From NCBI RefSeq assembly GCF_001425085.1, contig NZ_LMDN01000003.1, positions 603,767 to 667,766 on the forward strand: a stretch of 64,000 nt of DNA, given 5' to 3'. Source of the stretch: Leifsonia sp. Root4. GTDB taxonomy: Bacteria; Actinomycetota; Actinomycetes; Actinomycetales; Microbacteriaceae. The notes beneath the pieces were generated by a model. The model had not been told where the DNA came from, did not search any database, and worked only from the letters and a program-made list of their open reading frames with translations. Made by a program: the position numbers and the translations under genes. How positions within the stretch are numbered: the first letter of the stretch is position 1; each line of letters begins with the position of its first letter. Positions 27,603 to 36,265 of this stretch are shown piece by piece.

Positions 27603-28214
27603 TCAGGCCATGTCCAGCTGGCCGACCGTTCGGGCCAGATTGATCGCGTCGATGCGAGAGCGCGCGCCCAGCGCGACGAAGGCGTCGGAGAGGTGGCGCT
27701 TCACGGTTCCGACGGAGATGTAGAGCTGTTCCGCGATCTGGGCGTTCGACATCCCACCGGCTGCGAGGGAGAGCGTCTGGGCCTGTCGAGCGGTCAGGAG
27801 CGGCGCCGGTGCCCGCCGTGGGCCCGCGGTCTCGACCAATGAAGCCACGGCGGCAAGGAGCAGGGCCGGACTCGCGTCGTGGTGCAGCACAGCGCCACGC
27901 GGCCGGCCGTTGATCACGCGGACCGCCTCGGACATGCGGGGCGCGTCGAAGCCGAGCACCGCCGCGTCGGGCCCGACATCGCTGATGACGCGTTCGATCG
28001 CGGAAAGCCGGTCAGGGATGTCCAGATCGAGCAGCAGGAGATCCGGTGCGGACTCGGCAATGAGAGCCCGCGCACCGCTGAGCGTTGCCGCCTGCGCCAC
28101 CACGGTGACGCGTGTGTTGTTTGACAGGATCGTGACCATCGCCACGCGCAACAACGCGCGCGGCGAGACGAGCACCGCCCGCACATCCCCGCCGTTTCCC
28201 CCCGGAACCGTCAC
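27603..28214 (-). CDS. LuxR-type response regulator with degenerate receiver
   Basis: A 203-residue protein with a receiver-like N-terminal domain (about 1-125) and a LuxR helix-turn-helix (about 140-203: LLTARQAQTLSLAAGGMSNAQIAEQLYISVGTVKRHLSDAF). A central Asp is present in LLLLDLDIPD. The usual acidic pair after strand 1 and the Lys at the end (GAVLHHDA where KxA is expected) are missing, so phosphorylation is doubtful. No sensor kinase is adjacent. GGGGGAGA lies 6 bp before the GTG at 28214; a second GTG at 28220 is possible. The regulon is unknown. Confidence 0.85.
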   Translation of the reverse strand: MTVPGGNGGDVRAVLVSPRALLRVAMVTILSNNTRVTVVAQAATLSGARALIAESAPDLLLLDLDIPDRLSAIERVISDVGPDAAVLGFDAPRMSEAVRVINGRPRGAVLHHDASPALLLAAVASLVETAGPRRAPAPLLTARQAQTLSLAAGGMSNAQIAEQLYISVGTVKRHLSDAFVALGARSRIDAINLARTVGQLDMA

Positions 28215-28305
28215 TGCCACTCTCCCCCGAGTACTGGTGAGAGGAATCTATCCTCCTTTTCGAGTGGGCGCCAGCCAGCGCCCCGCCGGCTGAGAGGATG
28301 GAGAC

Positions 28306-28818
28306 ATGCTGATCGATCTCGTCCTCCCGGCAGTCCTCGACACCCGCACGGGAGGCCTCACCCTGCGGCGGGCGAGCGCGCGCGACCTCGACGCGCTGAT
28401 GACGCTGCTCTCCGATGACCCGATCAGCAGTTCGCGAGGTGACACCGCCGACGTCGGTGACCGCGACGCCTACCAGGCGGCGCTGGAGCAGATCCTCGCG
28501 GATGCCGCGAACGAGCTGCTCGTGGTCGTCGATGGCTCAGATGTGCCCATCGCGACGATGCAGCTGACGCGGATCCCCGGAATGGCGCGCCGCGGTTCGA
28601 CGCGCCTTCTCGTCGAGGCGGTGCGGGTGAGCAGCGCGCTCCGCTCAGCCGGAATCGGCGGTGCGATGATGCGCTGGGTCACCGACACGGCGGCTCCGAC
28701 GCTCGGATCCACCCTTGTGCAGCTCACCTCGGACGCCGCGAGGACCGACGCGCACCGATTCTACGAGCGGCTCGGCTTCATCGGCTCCCACGTGGGGTTC
28801 AAGTACCCCGTCGGCTAG
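28306..28818 (+). CDS. GNAT-family N-acetyltransferase
   Basis: A 170-residue acetyltransferase: LTLRRASARDLDALMTLLSDD at the start, then a STRLLVEAVRVSSALRSAGIGGAMMRWV motif A with the acetyl-CoA loop RSAGIGG. Motif B follows in VQLTSDAARTDAHRFYERLGF. The length and order are typical of small bacterial GNATs, which acetylate amines of antibiotics, amino acids or proteins. GGAGAC lies directly before the ATG. The substrate is unknown. The next gene is convergent, 6 bp away. Confidence 0.9.
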   Translation: MLIDLVLPAVLDTRTGGLTLRRASARDLDALMTLLSDDPISSSRGDTADVGDRDAYQAALEQILADAANELLVVVDGSDVPIATMQLTRIPGMARRGSTRLLVEAVRVSSALRSAGIGGAMMRWVTDTAAPTLGSTLVQLTSDAARTDAHRFYERLGFIGSHVGFKYPVG

Positions 28819-28824
28819 CCGCGC

Positions 28825-30423
28825 CTAGGCGAGGGCGATGAGGTCGGCGTAATCCTTGTTCCAGTGGTCCTCGACACCGTCGGGAAGAATGAGCACGCGC
28901 TCGGGGTTCAGCGCCTCGACGGCACCCGGGTCGTGGCTGACCAGGACGACGGCGCCCTCGAAGTGCGCGAGCGCGTCGAGGATCTCGAGGCGGCTCGCGG
29001 GGTCGAGGTTGTTTGTCGGCTCATCGAGCAGCAGAACGTTGGCGCCGGAGACGACGATCATGGCCAGGGCCAGACGCGTCTTCTCGCCACCGGAGAGCAC
29101 GCCGGCCTTCTTGTGGCCGTCGTCGCCCGTGAACAGGAACGAGCCGAGCACCTTGCGGGCCTCGGTTTCGGTGATGTTCGGCGAGGAAGACACCATGTTC
29201 TCGAGCACGGTGCGGTTGACGTCGATCGTCTCGTGCTCCTGCGCGAAGTAACCGATGCGCAGGCCGTGGCCGGGCTGGATCGAGCCGGTGTCCGGCTGGT
29301 CCGCTCCGCCGAGGATACGCAGCAACGTCGTCTTTCCCGCACCGTTCAAACCGATGATGACGACCTTGGAGCCGCGGTCGATCGCCAGGTCGACGGCGGT
29401 GAAGATCTCCAGCGAACCGTAGCTCTTGCTGAGGTTCTCCGCCATGAGCGGAGTCTTGCCGCAGGCTGCCGGTGTCGGGAAGCGGAGCTTCGCGACGCGA
29501 TCGGCGACGCGCACCTCGTCGAGGCCGGCGAGCAGCTTCTCGGCGCGGGCGACCATCTGGTGCGCGGCGGCGGCCTTGGACGCCTTGGCGCCGAAGCGGG
29601 CGGCCTGCATCTGCAGCACGCCTGCCTTCTTCTCGGCGTTGGAGCGTTCCTTCTTGCGACGCTCCTCGTCGGCTGCACGCTGACGCTGGTAGTTCTTCCA
29701 GTTCATGTTGTAGGTGTCGATCACCATGCGGTTGGCGTCGAGGTAGAACACCCGGTTCACGGTCTCGCCGACGAGCTCGATGTCGTGGGTGATCACGATG
29801 AAGCCGCCCTTGTAGTTCTTCAGGAACTCGCGCAGCCAGACGACGGAATCGGCGTCGAGGTGGTTCGTCGGCTCATCGAGGATCATCGTGCCGGCATCCG
29901 AGAACAGGATGCGGGCGAGCTCGATGCGGCGGCGCTGACCACCGGAGAGGGTCTTGAGAGGCTGCTCGAGGATGCGGTCGGGCAAGTTGAGGTTGCTCGC
30001 GATGGACGCGGCCTCTGCCTCTGCGGCATAGCCGCCGAGCGCCTGGAAGCGGTCGGTGAGGTTGCCGTACTTCTTCATACCGGCAGCGGCGACGGCCTCG
30101 TCGCCGCTGCCCATGTCGATCGTGGCCTGCTGCATCTCCAGCACGATGGTGCCGAGGCCGCGGGCGTCGAGGATGCGGGTGCGGGCCAGCATCTCCGGGT
30201 CGCCCGAGCGCGGGTCCTGCGGCAGGTAGCCGATCTCGCCGGTGCGTTCGATGGTGCCGCCGGTCGGCAGGGTCTCCCCCGCGAGGGTCTTGGTCAGCGT
30301 GGTCTTGCCTGCACCGTTGCGGCCGACCAGCCCAATCTTGTCACCGGCGGATACGCGAAAGCTCACGTTCTCCATGAGTACGCGCGCTCCGACGCGAATC
30401 TCGAGGTCTTGAACGTTCAGCAC
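28825..30423 (-). CDS. ABC-F family ATPase (ribosome-associated)
   Basis: A 532-residue protein with two ABC domains and no membrane segment. The first is LVGRNGAGKTTLTKTLAG with signature TLSGGQRRRIELAR and Walker B GTMILDEPTNHLD; the second is IGLNGAGKTTLLRILGG with VLSGGEKTRLALA and VLLLDEPTNNLD. Between them lies the lysine/arginine-rich linker (the ABC-F P-site tRNA interaction motif region, around EERRKKERSNAEKKAG). Such factors bind the ribosomal E site and aid translation or protect against antibiotics. The start is a GTG at 30423 with GGA 7 bp upstream; the frame further upstream is not coding-like. Confidence 0.92.
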   Translation of the reverse strand: MLNVQDLEIRVGARVLMENVSFRVSAGDKIGLVGRNGAGKTTLTKTLAGETLPTGGTIERTGEIGYLPQDPRSGDPEMLARTRILDARGLGTIVLEMQQATIDMGSGDEAVAAAGMKKYGNLTDRFQALGGYAAEAEAASIASNLNLPDRILEQPLKTLSGGQRRRIELARILFSDAGTMILDEPTNHLDADSVVWLREFLKNYKGGFIVITHDIELVGETVNRVFYLDANRMVIDTYNMNWKNYQRQRAADEERRKKERSNAEKKAGVLQMQAARFGAKASKAAAAHQMVARAEKLLAGLDEVRVADRVAKLRFPTPAACGKTPLMAENLSKSYGSLEIFTAVDLAIDRGSKVVIIGLNGAGKTTLLRILGGADQPDTGSIQPGHGLRIGYFAQEHETIDVNRTVLENMVSSSPNITETEARKVLGSFLFTGDDGHKKAGVLSGGEKTRLALAMIVVSGANVLLLDEPTNNLDPASRLEILDALAHFEGAVVLVSHDPGAVEALNPERVLILPDGVEDHWNKDYADLIALA

Positions 30424-30562
30424 GGCGCATCCGTTTCGATTGAGGACAAGCGATGTCCGGGAGGTGTGGGGGTGGGTGCGCACGGTCATCCGAAATGAGG
30501 CGCAACTCACCATTCTACCGAAGCTCACCCTGCACAAGTGCCCGATGCAGAATACTGGGGTG

Positions 30563-31672
30563 ATGGCACGGCCAACCGCCCAGCGTGAGCTCACGTTTCT
30601 GCGTGCCAGAGCGCAGGGGCTTTTCCCCGCCGATGCCGCGCAACCGGCTGTCGTCACTGACCGCTTGCTCGCGCTCCAGGCACAGGATCTCGCGGCCGCG
30701 AAGTGGGCGCTCGGAGCCCGGATCCCAGGTGCGACGCTCGCATCGATCGACTCGGCGATCGACAGCGGCGAGATCGTGCGCTCCTGGCCGATGCGCGGAA
30801 CACTGCACCTGGTGCCCGGCATTGACCTCGCGTGGATGCTGCAGTGCACGACCGAGCGCCTGCTGCACCAGGCCAGGCTCACGCACGAGCGGCAGGGCCT
30901 GACCGGCGCGGTCTACGAACGGGCGCGGGAGCTGGCCGTCGAGGCGCTCTCTGGCGGCCGAAGCCTGACCCGCGACGAGTTCCAGGCGCTGCTGGAACGC
31001 CACGGCATCGCGACCGCCGACGGACGCGGCTACCACCTGATCTGGTACCTCGCGCAGACGGGAACGCTGTGCTGGGGGCCGACGGTGGGCAGCGCACAGG
31101 CGCTGGTGCTGCTGGACGAGTGGGTTCCCGGGCCCCGGACACTCGATCGCGATGAGGCGCTGGCGGAGTTCCTGCTGCGCTACGTCCGCGGGCACGGCCC
31201 GGCAACCCTGCAGGATTTCGTGTGGTGGAGCAAGGTGACCGTTGCCGAGGCGAAACGCGGGCTGGCGGTCGCACGACCGCTGCTGGCCGAGCGGCGCTTC
31301 GGGGAGACGAGCTACTGGGTCGCGGCGGAGGCGGATGGGGTTGTGATCGATGAGGCCGAACGGCGCCGCTTCGCGGCATCCGTGTGGCTGCTGCCGGCAT
31401 TCGACGAGTACTTCCTCGGGTACCGGGATCGGGAGCCGGCGGCCGACCTCGAGCACCACGGACGCATCGTGCCGGGCAAGAACGGCGTGTTCCAGCCGAT
31501 CATCGTCGCCGGCGGCCGCGTCGTCGGAACGTGGAAGCGGCGGGCGAGCGGTGGCTCTCGGCTGCAGGTCACGGCCGAGCCCTTCGCCGAGCTGAGCGCG
31601 GGGCAGCTGGCCGGCGTCCGACGGGAGGGGCGCCGCTACGCGCGCTTTCTGGGGCTCACCCTGCAGGACTAG
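30563..31672 (+). CDS. Winged-helix DNA-binding protein (YcaQ/AlkZ-like, HTH_42)
   Basis: A 369-residue protein of the winged-helix family that includes the interstrand-crosslink glycosylases AlkZ and YcaQ. Landmarks are AVVTDRLLALQAQDLAAAKWAL near the start, the IVRSWPMRGTLHLV core, and GPATLQDFVWWSKVTVAEAKRGL. The catalytic QxQ or QxD of AlkZ proteins is approached by ALQAQD, near residues 37-42. DEYFLGYRDREP and a beta-rich C-terminus follow. If it is a glycosylase, it would act on DNA damaged by alkylating antibiotics, but many homologues are uncharacterised. The gene is divergent from the ABC-F gene. Confidence 0.86.
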   Translation: MARPTAQRELTFLRARAQGLFPADAAQPAVVTDRLLALQAQDLAAAKWALGARIPGATLASIDSAIDSGEIVRSWPMRGTLHLVPGIDLAWMLQCTTERLLHQARLTHERQGLTGAVYERARELAVEALSGGRSLTRDEFQALLERHGIATADGRGYHLIWYLAQTGTLCWGPTVGSAQALVLLDEWVPGPRTLDRDEALAEFLLRYVRGHGPATLQDFVWWSKVTVAEAKRGLAVARPLLAERRFGETSYWVAAEADGVVIDEAERRRFAASVWLLPAFDEYFLGYRDREPAADLEHHGRIVPGKNGVFQPIIVAGGRVVGTWKRRASGGSRLQVTAEPFAELSAGQLAGVRREGRRYARFLGLTLQD

Positions 31673-31687
31673 CCTGAGGGGGTGCGA

Positions 31688-32713
31688 ATGACTTCTCGCA
31701 TCCAGGCCCCGAGCCGGGTGCCTCTGCTGCAGGTGACGAAGGTGGCCGTCGCGTCGGTGCTCGCCTGGCTGGTCGCACAGCTGCTGCTGCCGACCGACAT
31801 GCCGATCTTCGCGGCGATCGCCGCGCTGCTCGTCGTGCAGCCGAGCGTCAACCAGACCCTCGGCCGCGCCATCGAACGCTCCGTCGGGGTCATCGCCGGC
31901 GTCATCATCGCCACCGTCATCGCCCAGCTGTTCGGCGAGAGCGAGTGGATCATCCTGGCGAGCATTGTCGTGGCGATCTTCATCGGCTGGGCGTTGCGGC
32001 TCACCCCGGCATCCGCGAACCAGATCCCCATCAGCGCGATGCTCGTGCTCGCACTCGGCACCACGACGCCAGGCTATGCAGTCGAGCGCATCATCGAGAC
32101 CCTGATCGGCGCGACGATCGGTTTCATCGTGACGATCAGCATCGCCCCGCCCGTGCTGCTGGCACCGGCCCAGGACAGCGTCGCGGCCCTCGGCCGGGAG
32201 GTGGCAGCGACGATCGATCGACTCGCGGTCGCGCTCGAGAAGCCGCTACGTCCTGCCGAGCTCGAGGAACTGCTGCTGAACGCCCGGCTTCTCCGCCCGA
32301 TGCAGGCGAAGGCGGCCGATGCCGTGAAGCAGGGCAGGGAGAGCCTGTCGTTCAACCCGCGCCGCTCGCGGCTCGGCAGCGCCGTCGAGGCGGAGGCCGC
32401 GATGCTCGACCGGCTCTCGCCGTTGGTCAACCGTGTGCTCGGCATGACCAGGGCGGTGCGTGACCACTACGACGACAGCCTGCGGCAGGAGCCGACGGTG
32501 CGCGCGATCTCCGTCGAGCTCAAACGCGCGGCCCACGACCTGCTCCTGCTCGTCGAGCCGAGCGGGGACGCCCTCTCGGCCCGCGAGGTCGTTGAACCGC
32601 CCATGCTCACCGCTCCCCTGGTGATCGCCACCCCACATCCGGAGCACTGGATTCTCATCGGATCGTTGATGGAGGATCTGCGGCGGGTCCGCGAGGAGAT
32701 CGTCGGTGAGTGA
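31688..32713 (+). CDS. FUSC/aromatic acid exporter-like membrane protein
   Basis: A 341-residue protein. Residues 15-150 hold about six membrane segments with the FUSC signature DMPIFAAIAALLVVQPSVNQTLGRAIERSVGVIAGV, and the remaining 190 residues form a soluble helical domain. Full-length FUSC proteins (YccS, AaeB) have two membrane blocks; this one has one, as in half-size actinobacterial members that probably dimerise. They are thought to export aromatic acids, but that is not shown for this class. The ATG at 31688 has GAGGGG 6 bp upstream; a GTG at 31682 is also open. The following TMEM175-like gene starts within its end (8-bp overlap). Confidence 0.87.
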   Translation: MTSRIQAPSRVPLLQVTKVAVASVLAWLVAQLLLPTDMPIFAAIAALLVVQPSVNQTLGRAIERSVGVIAGVIIATVIAQLFGESEWIILASIVVAIFIGWALRLTPASANQIPISAMLVLALGTTTPGYAVERIIETLIGATIGFIVTISIAPPVLLAPAQDSVAALGREVAATIDRLAVALEKPLRPAELEELLLNARLLRPMQAKAADAVKQGRESLSFNPRRSRLGSAVEAEAAMLDRLSPLVNRVLGMTRAVRDHYDDSLRQEPTVRAISVELKRAAHDLLLLVEPSGDALSAREVVEPPMLTAPLVIATPHPEHWILIGSLMEDLRRVREEIVGE

Positions 32714-33320
32714 TCAGCCGCGCCTGCTCTCGCCCCGACGCCTCGAGGCGTTTTCCGATGGGGTGTTCGCGATCGCGGCGACGCTTCTGGTGCTCGACCT
32801 CTCGGTCGACCACCTCGGGTCCATCGGCAGCAACGACCAGCTGTGGCGTGCACTCGGCGCCATCTCAGAGAGCGTGCTCAGTTTCGTCATCAGCTTCCTG
32901 CTGTTGTGCATGCTGTGGATGGTGCACGCGCGGCAGTTCGAGCATGTCAGGCGCGTCGATGACACCGTGCTCTGGCTCAACTCCTTGCGTCTGCTCGGCG
33001 TCGTGCTCATCCCGTTCACAACGAGCCTGAACGCCGACTTCAGCGAGCTCCTGCTCGGCCGGCTGGTGCTGCCACTGAACTTCTTGTGGGTGTTGCTGTT
33101 CGACTGGGCGCTGTGGCGCTATGTCACGACGTCGCCTCGCGGTCTGCTCGGCGAGCTGTCGACGGAGGAGGTGCGCGCCAGCAGCAGGAGAGCGCTCGGC
33201 GCTGTCATCATCGGACTCGTCGTGGTTCTGCTCGCACCCGTCATCGGGTCGTGGGCATTTCTCGCGTTCGCGGTCGCTCCGCTCGCGGACGCAGCCCTCA
33301 GCCGGCGCCGACGGGGCTGA
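32706..33320 (+). CDS. TMEM175-family (DUF1211) potassium channel-like protein
   Basis: A 204-residue membrane protein beginning GTG, with the TMEM175 signature RRLEAFSDGVFAIAATLLVLDL in its first helix and five more hydrophobic segments. Bacterial TMEM175 proteins are six-helix units forming tetrameric K+ channels, and the helix-1 FSD motif is kept here. A prominent His/Arg cluster (MVHARQFEHVRRVDDTV) lies after helix 3. It overlaps the FUSC gene by 8 bases. Ion selectivity would depend on helix-1 pore residues and is not proven. Confidence 0.88.
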   Translation: MSDQPRLLSPRRLEAFSDGVFAIAATLLVLDLSVDHLGSIGSNDQLWRALGAISESVLSFVISFLLLCMLWMVHARQFEHVRRVDDTVLWLNSLRLLGVVLIPFTTSLNADFSELLLGRLVLPLNFLWVLLFDWALWRYVTTSPRGLLGELSTEEVRASSRRALGAVIIGLVVVLLAPVIGSWAFLAFAVAPLADAALSRRRRG

Positions 33321-34256
33321 TCACAGCAGGAAGCTGGTGAGGACGGCCAGATGGTCGCTCTCCCCCGCCTCCATGACGGAACTCTCCTGTGCCTCGAGCC
33401 CGTGCTGGAAGATGTGGTCGATGCGAGCGATCGGCATTCCGCTCGGCCAGGTGAAGCCGAGTGACGCCGTACTGCGGTTGGGCTCGGACACGCTGCGCTG
33501 CAGCGCGCGCAGAGCCGGGTCGGTGCTCGTGGCGTTGAAGTCACCCATCACGAGCACTCGCTCGTTCTCGTCACGCTCGACGATTGCGGCCAGTTCCGTG
33601 AGCATCCCGTCCCGATCGCTCTGGGCGCCCGGCCGCAGCGACGCGGCGTGCACGACGTAGACGCTGACCAGACCGGATGGGGTCTCCAGATCGGCGGCCA
33701 GCGCTCGGTTCCAGCCGAGATCAAGGTCAAGCGGTTGTTCGTTGACGATCGGGTACCGACTCCAGAGCCCCACAGTGCCGACGGCGTAGGAGTACGGGTG
33801 AGATTCGTTCAGCGCCTCGGAGGCCGCTTCCCTGGCGGCACCATCGAGCTCTTCGAGTGCGATCACATCGGCGTCGGCACCCGCCAGAGCCAGCGCCGAC
33901 TCTGCGGCCGTCCCGGAGCCCGCCTGCACGTTCTGGCTCGCCACGGTGAGCGTCTCCGGTGCCGTGTCGGCGGATGCCGGTGCCGCCAGGGGCAGCAGCA
34001 GCGGCCCGATCACGACCAGCCAGGCGAGCAGCGGCACTCCGGCGACAAGCCACGCCCGGCGGCGTCGGGTCAGCAGCGCTGCGATGACGAGCACGGGAAC
34101 CAGCAGCACGAGCCACGGCAGCGCCGTGGCGATCGCGGTGCCTATGGCCCCGGGGATCAGTGGGTGGGCCAGGAATGCGACGGCCAGCAGTACGGCCGCA
34201 ACGGCGATGAGGCGCGCTGCGGCGCGCGCGCCTGGGGCCGTGCGGGTCTGTGCCAT
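33321..34256 (-). CDS. Membrane-anchored endonuclease/exonuclease/phosphatase family protein
   Basis: A 311-residue protein with three membrane segments in the first 95 residues, then an EEP (DNase I/inositol phosphatase-like) domain facing outside. Motifs are VASQNVQAGSGT, IALEELD (metal Glu), VVHAASLRPG, VLVMGDFNATSTDPAL (Asp and Asn) and AGESDHLAVLTSFL (Asp-His). The family cleaves phosphodiester bonds in nucleic acids or phospholipids; a membrane-anchored outside enzyme may act on lipids or extracellular DNA. Two ATG codons (34265 and 34256) are possible starts. The stop lies next to the end of the TMEM175 gene. Confidence 0.88.
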   Translation of the reverse strand: MAQTRTAPGARAAARLIAVAAVLLAVAFLAHPLIPGAIGTAIATALPWLVLLVPVLVIAALLTRRRRAWLVAGVPLLAWLVVIGPLLLPLAAPASADTAPETLTVASQNVQAGSGTAAESALALAGADADVIALEELDGAAREAASEALNESHPYSYAVGTVGLWSRYPIVNEQPLDLDLGWNRALAADLETPSGLVSVYVVHAASLRPGAQSDRDGMLTELAAIVERDENERVLVMGDFNATSTDPALRALQRSVSEPNRSTASLGFTWPSGMPIARIDHIFQHGLEAQESSVMEAGESDHLAVLTSFLL

Positions 34257-34283
34257 ATTGTCCATCCTGAGCGAGAGCGCATG

Positions 34284-34332
34284 TGAGAAAACCGAGAGGG
34301 GGCCGTGGCATCAGCCACGGCCCCCTCTCGGT
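34284..34332 (-). terminator. Strong Rho-independent terminator of the yceI gene
   Basis: A perfect 19-bp stem (34291-34309 with 34314-34332), rich in G/C, closed by the tetraloop ATCA. On the minus strand it is followed by TTTTCTC. It lies 8 bp after the stop of the YceI gene and before the start of the EEP gene, so it separates these two same-strand genes. Confidence 0.92.
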
Positions 34333-34340
34333 GCACGGAA

Positions 34341-34901
34341 TTACGCCTCGAGCTGCGCCTGGAGCTCGAGCGAAATCGTGACGGTGTCGCCGAGGAGCAT
34401 GCCGCCGGTCTCGAGGGCCGCGTTGTACGTCAGGCCGAAGTCCTCACGGTTGACCACTGCCTTCGCCGTCGCGCCACCCTTGTAGTTGCCGTAGGGGTCG
34501 CCGCCGAAGCCGCCGAAGTCGAACTCGAAGGTGACCGGCTTGGTGACACCCTTCATGGTGAGGTCGCCGTCGACGAGGAACTCGCCCTTGACGACGCGCA
34601 CGCCGGTCGACACGAAGTCGATCGTCGGGTAGGTCTCGGCCTCAAAGAAGTCGCCCGTGCGCAGGTGACCGTCGCGGTTCGGCTCGTTCGTGTTGATCGA
34701 CGCGACCTCGGCGGATGCCGTGACGGAGGAGTCGAGCGGGTTCTCACCCGTGACGAAGGTCGCGTTGAAGCGCTCGAACTTGCCCTTCACCTTGCTGATC
34801 ATCAGGTGACGGATGCTGAATCCGACCTCGCTGTGGGTGGGGTCAATGGTCCAGGTTCCCGCGCGGTATCCGGGAATGGTGGTTTCGAGCGTTGCAGTCA
34901 T
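34341..34901 (-). CDS. YceI family protein
   Basis: A 186-residue lipocalin-like beta-barrel of the YceI family: YRAGTWTIDPTHSEVGFSIRHLMISKVKGKF at the start, then SVTASAEVASINTNEPNRDGHLRTGDFFEAETYPTI, DGDLTMKGVTKPVTF and the ending EDFGLTYNAALETGGMLLGDTVTISLELQ. Members bind isoprenoid quinones or other lipids; this one has no signal peptide. GGAAG is found near the ATG at 34901. The gene has its own strong terminator. Confidence 0.93.
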   Translation of the reverse strand: MTATLETTIPGYRAGTWTIDPTHSEVGFSIRHLMISKVKGKFERFNATFVTGENPLDSSVTASAEVASINTNEPNRDGHLRTGDFFEAETYPTIDFVSTGVRVVKGEFLVDGDLTMKGVTKPVTFEFDFGGFGGDPYGNYKGGATAKAVVNREDFGLTYNAALETGGMLLGDTVTISLELQAQLEA

Positions 34902-34999
34902 GTGACTTCCTTCTACGTGGTTGGGGGCCGGGTTCACGGCCGTGATACATGCAAACGCATTGTCTTTCGCGGGTATTCCGCGTTGTCCGAAAGTTTTTC

Positions 35000-36217
35000 T
35001 CAGATGTTCTCGCGCAGGCGGAGTGCTGCGAGGGCATCGGTGTCGATCTGCTCGGCCGAGATGTGACCGGAGCGCACGGCATCCGCGGCGCCGCTGATGA
35101 GCGCATCGATGTCGACCCCGATCGTGGCCGGATCGGCCGGCAGCGTGTACAGCACGATGCTGGTGCCGGCGGCGAAAGCCGCGATCACGTTCTGCACCGG
35201 GTCGGCGTAGCGCGGGTCGCCGGAGTCCTGCAGCATGCGCATATCGTCGGAGATGCTGAGCCCGGTGAAGCCGAGTTGTTCGCGCAGAATGTGGTGCCAG
35301 GCCGAGGAGAGACTCGCCGGCTGTGCATCGACGGCCGGATACGCCAGGTGCCCGAACATCACGAAGTCGGCGCCCGCGTCGATTCCGGCACGGAACGGTG
35401 CCGCCTCCTGCCGCTGCCAGTCGACGTAACGCATCTCAGTGCTCGGGATGCCGACATGCGAATCTCCGGGGGCGGCTCCGTGCCCGGGGAAGTGCTTGAG
35501 CGTGCTGAGCACGCGGTCGCCTTCGCCGGTGACGGCCGCGGAGACGCGCGCGCCGGCCGATGCGGCATCGCCGCCGAGCGAACGGCCGTAGATGAACGAC
35601 GACGGGTCGGCGCTGATATCGGCGACCACGCCGAAATTGATGGAGACCCCGGCTGCGGCCAACACGGTCGATCGCGCCTGGAATGCCGCTTCCGTCGCCT
35701 CGACGGGGAGCCCGCGGAGCTGGTCGGCGCCCGGCGCAGGGTCGGGTCCGACGCGCACGACCTCCCCGCCCTCCTGATCGATGCCGATGAACGGGGGAAA
35801 CTCGTCATCACCGCGAATGGCCGCCGTCATCGCAGCGAGAGCGGCCGTGTCACTCGTCTCTGTCCCGCCCGGGATGTTGGCTCCCATGAGGATCACCCCA
35901 CCGAGCCCGTATCGATCGACGAATGCGCGCTGCGCCGCCCCATCCGTTCCCGGCGTGTGCAAGATCATCAGGCTGGCGATCTTCTGCTCCAGCGTCATGG
36001 CGGCGAGTGCGGCTTCCGCCGGATCCGGCGCCGCACTCGGGCTCGGGGTGGCGGTCGGCACCGTGTCAGCGGGCGTCGGCCGCTCCGCAGAGGGCCCGGC
36101 GCCGCTCATGCACCCGGAGACGCCCAGCAGGAGCACCGGCGCGAGCAGCACAGACGCCAGTCGCGCGATCCGGATTCGTGGGGCGCTGCCGGATCGGGCC
36201 GTTGATGCTCTGCTCAT
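35000..36217 (-). CDS. Beta-N-acetylhexosaminidase-like glycoside hydrolase family 3 lipoprotein
   Basis: A 405-residue protein with a lipoprotein signal (basic start, hydrophobic stretch LASVLLAPVLLLGVSGC with the lipobox Cys at residue 36) and a Pro/Thr-rich linker to residue 66. A GH3 domain follows with GIDQEGGEVVRV, the catalytic-dyad region STLKHFPGHGAAPGDSHVGI and MFGHLAYPAVD, then the nucleophile region SISDDMRML. NagZ-type enzymes release N-acetylglucosamine from peptidoglycan fragments. Lipoprotein members in Gram-positive bacteria act at the cell surface in wall recycling. YceI is the next gene on the strand. Confidence 0.93.
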   Translation of the reverse strand: MSRASTARSGSAPRIRIARLASVLLAPVLLLGVSGCMSGAGPSAERPTPADTVPTATPSPSAAPDPAEAALAAMTLEQKIASLMILHTPGTDGAAQRAFVDRYGLGGVILMGANIPGGTETSDTAALAAMTAAIRGDDEFPPFIGIDQEGGEVVRVGPDPAPGADQLRGLPVEATEAAFQARSTVLAAAGVSINFGVVADISADPSSFIYGRSLGGDAASAGARVSAAVTGEGDRVLSTLKHFPGHGAAPGDSHVGIPSTEMRYVDWQRQEAAPFRAGIDAGADFVMFGHLAYPAVDAQPASLSSAWHHILREQLGFTGLSISDDMRMLQDSGDPRYADPVQNVIAAFAAGTSIVLYTLPADPATIGVDIDALISGAADAVRSGHISAEQIDTDALAALRLRENI

Positions 36218-36265
36218 TGTGAGGAGTGTAGCTCGCTGCTCTGACGCTCAGCCGGGAGGAGTAGC

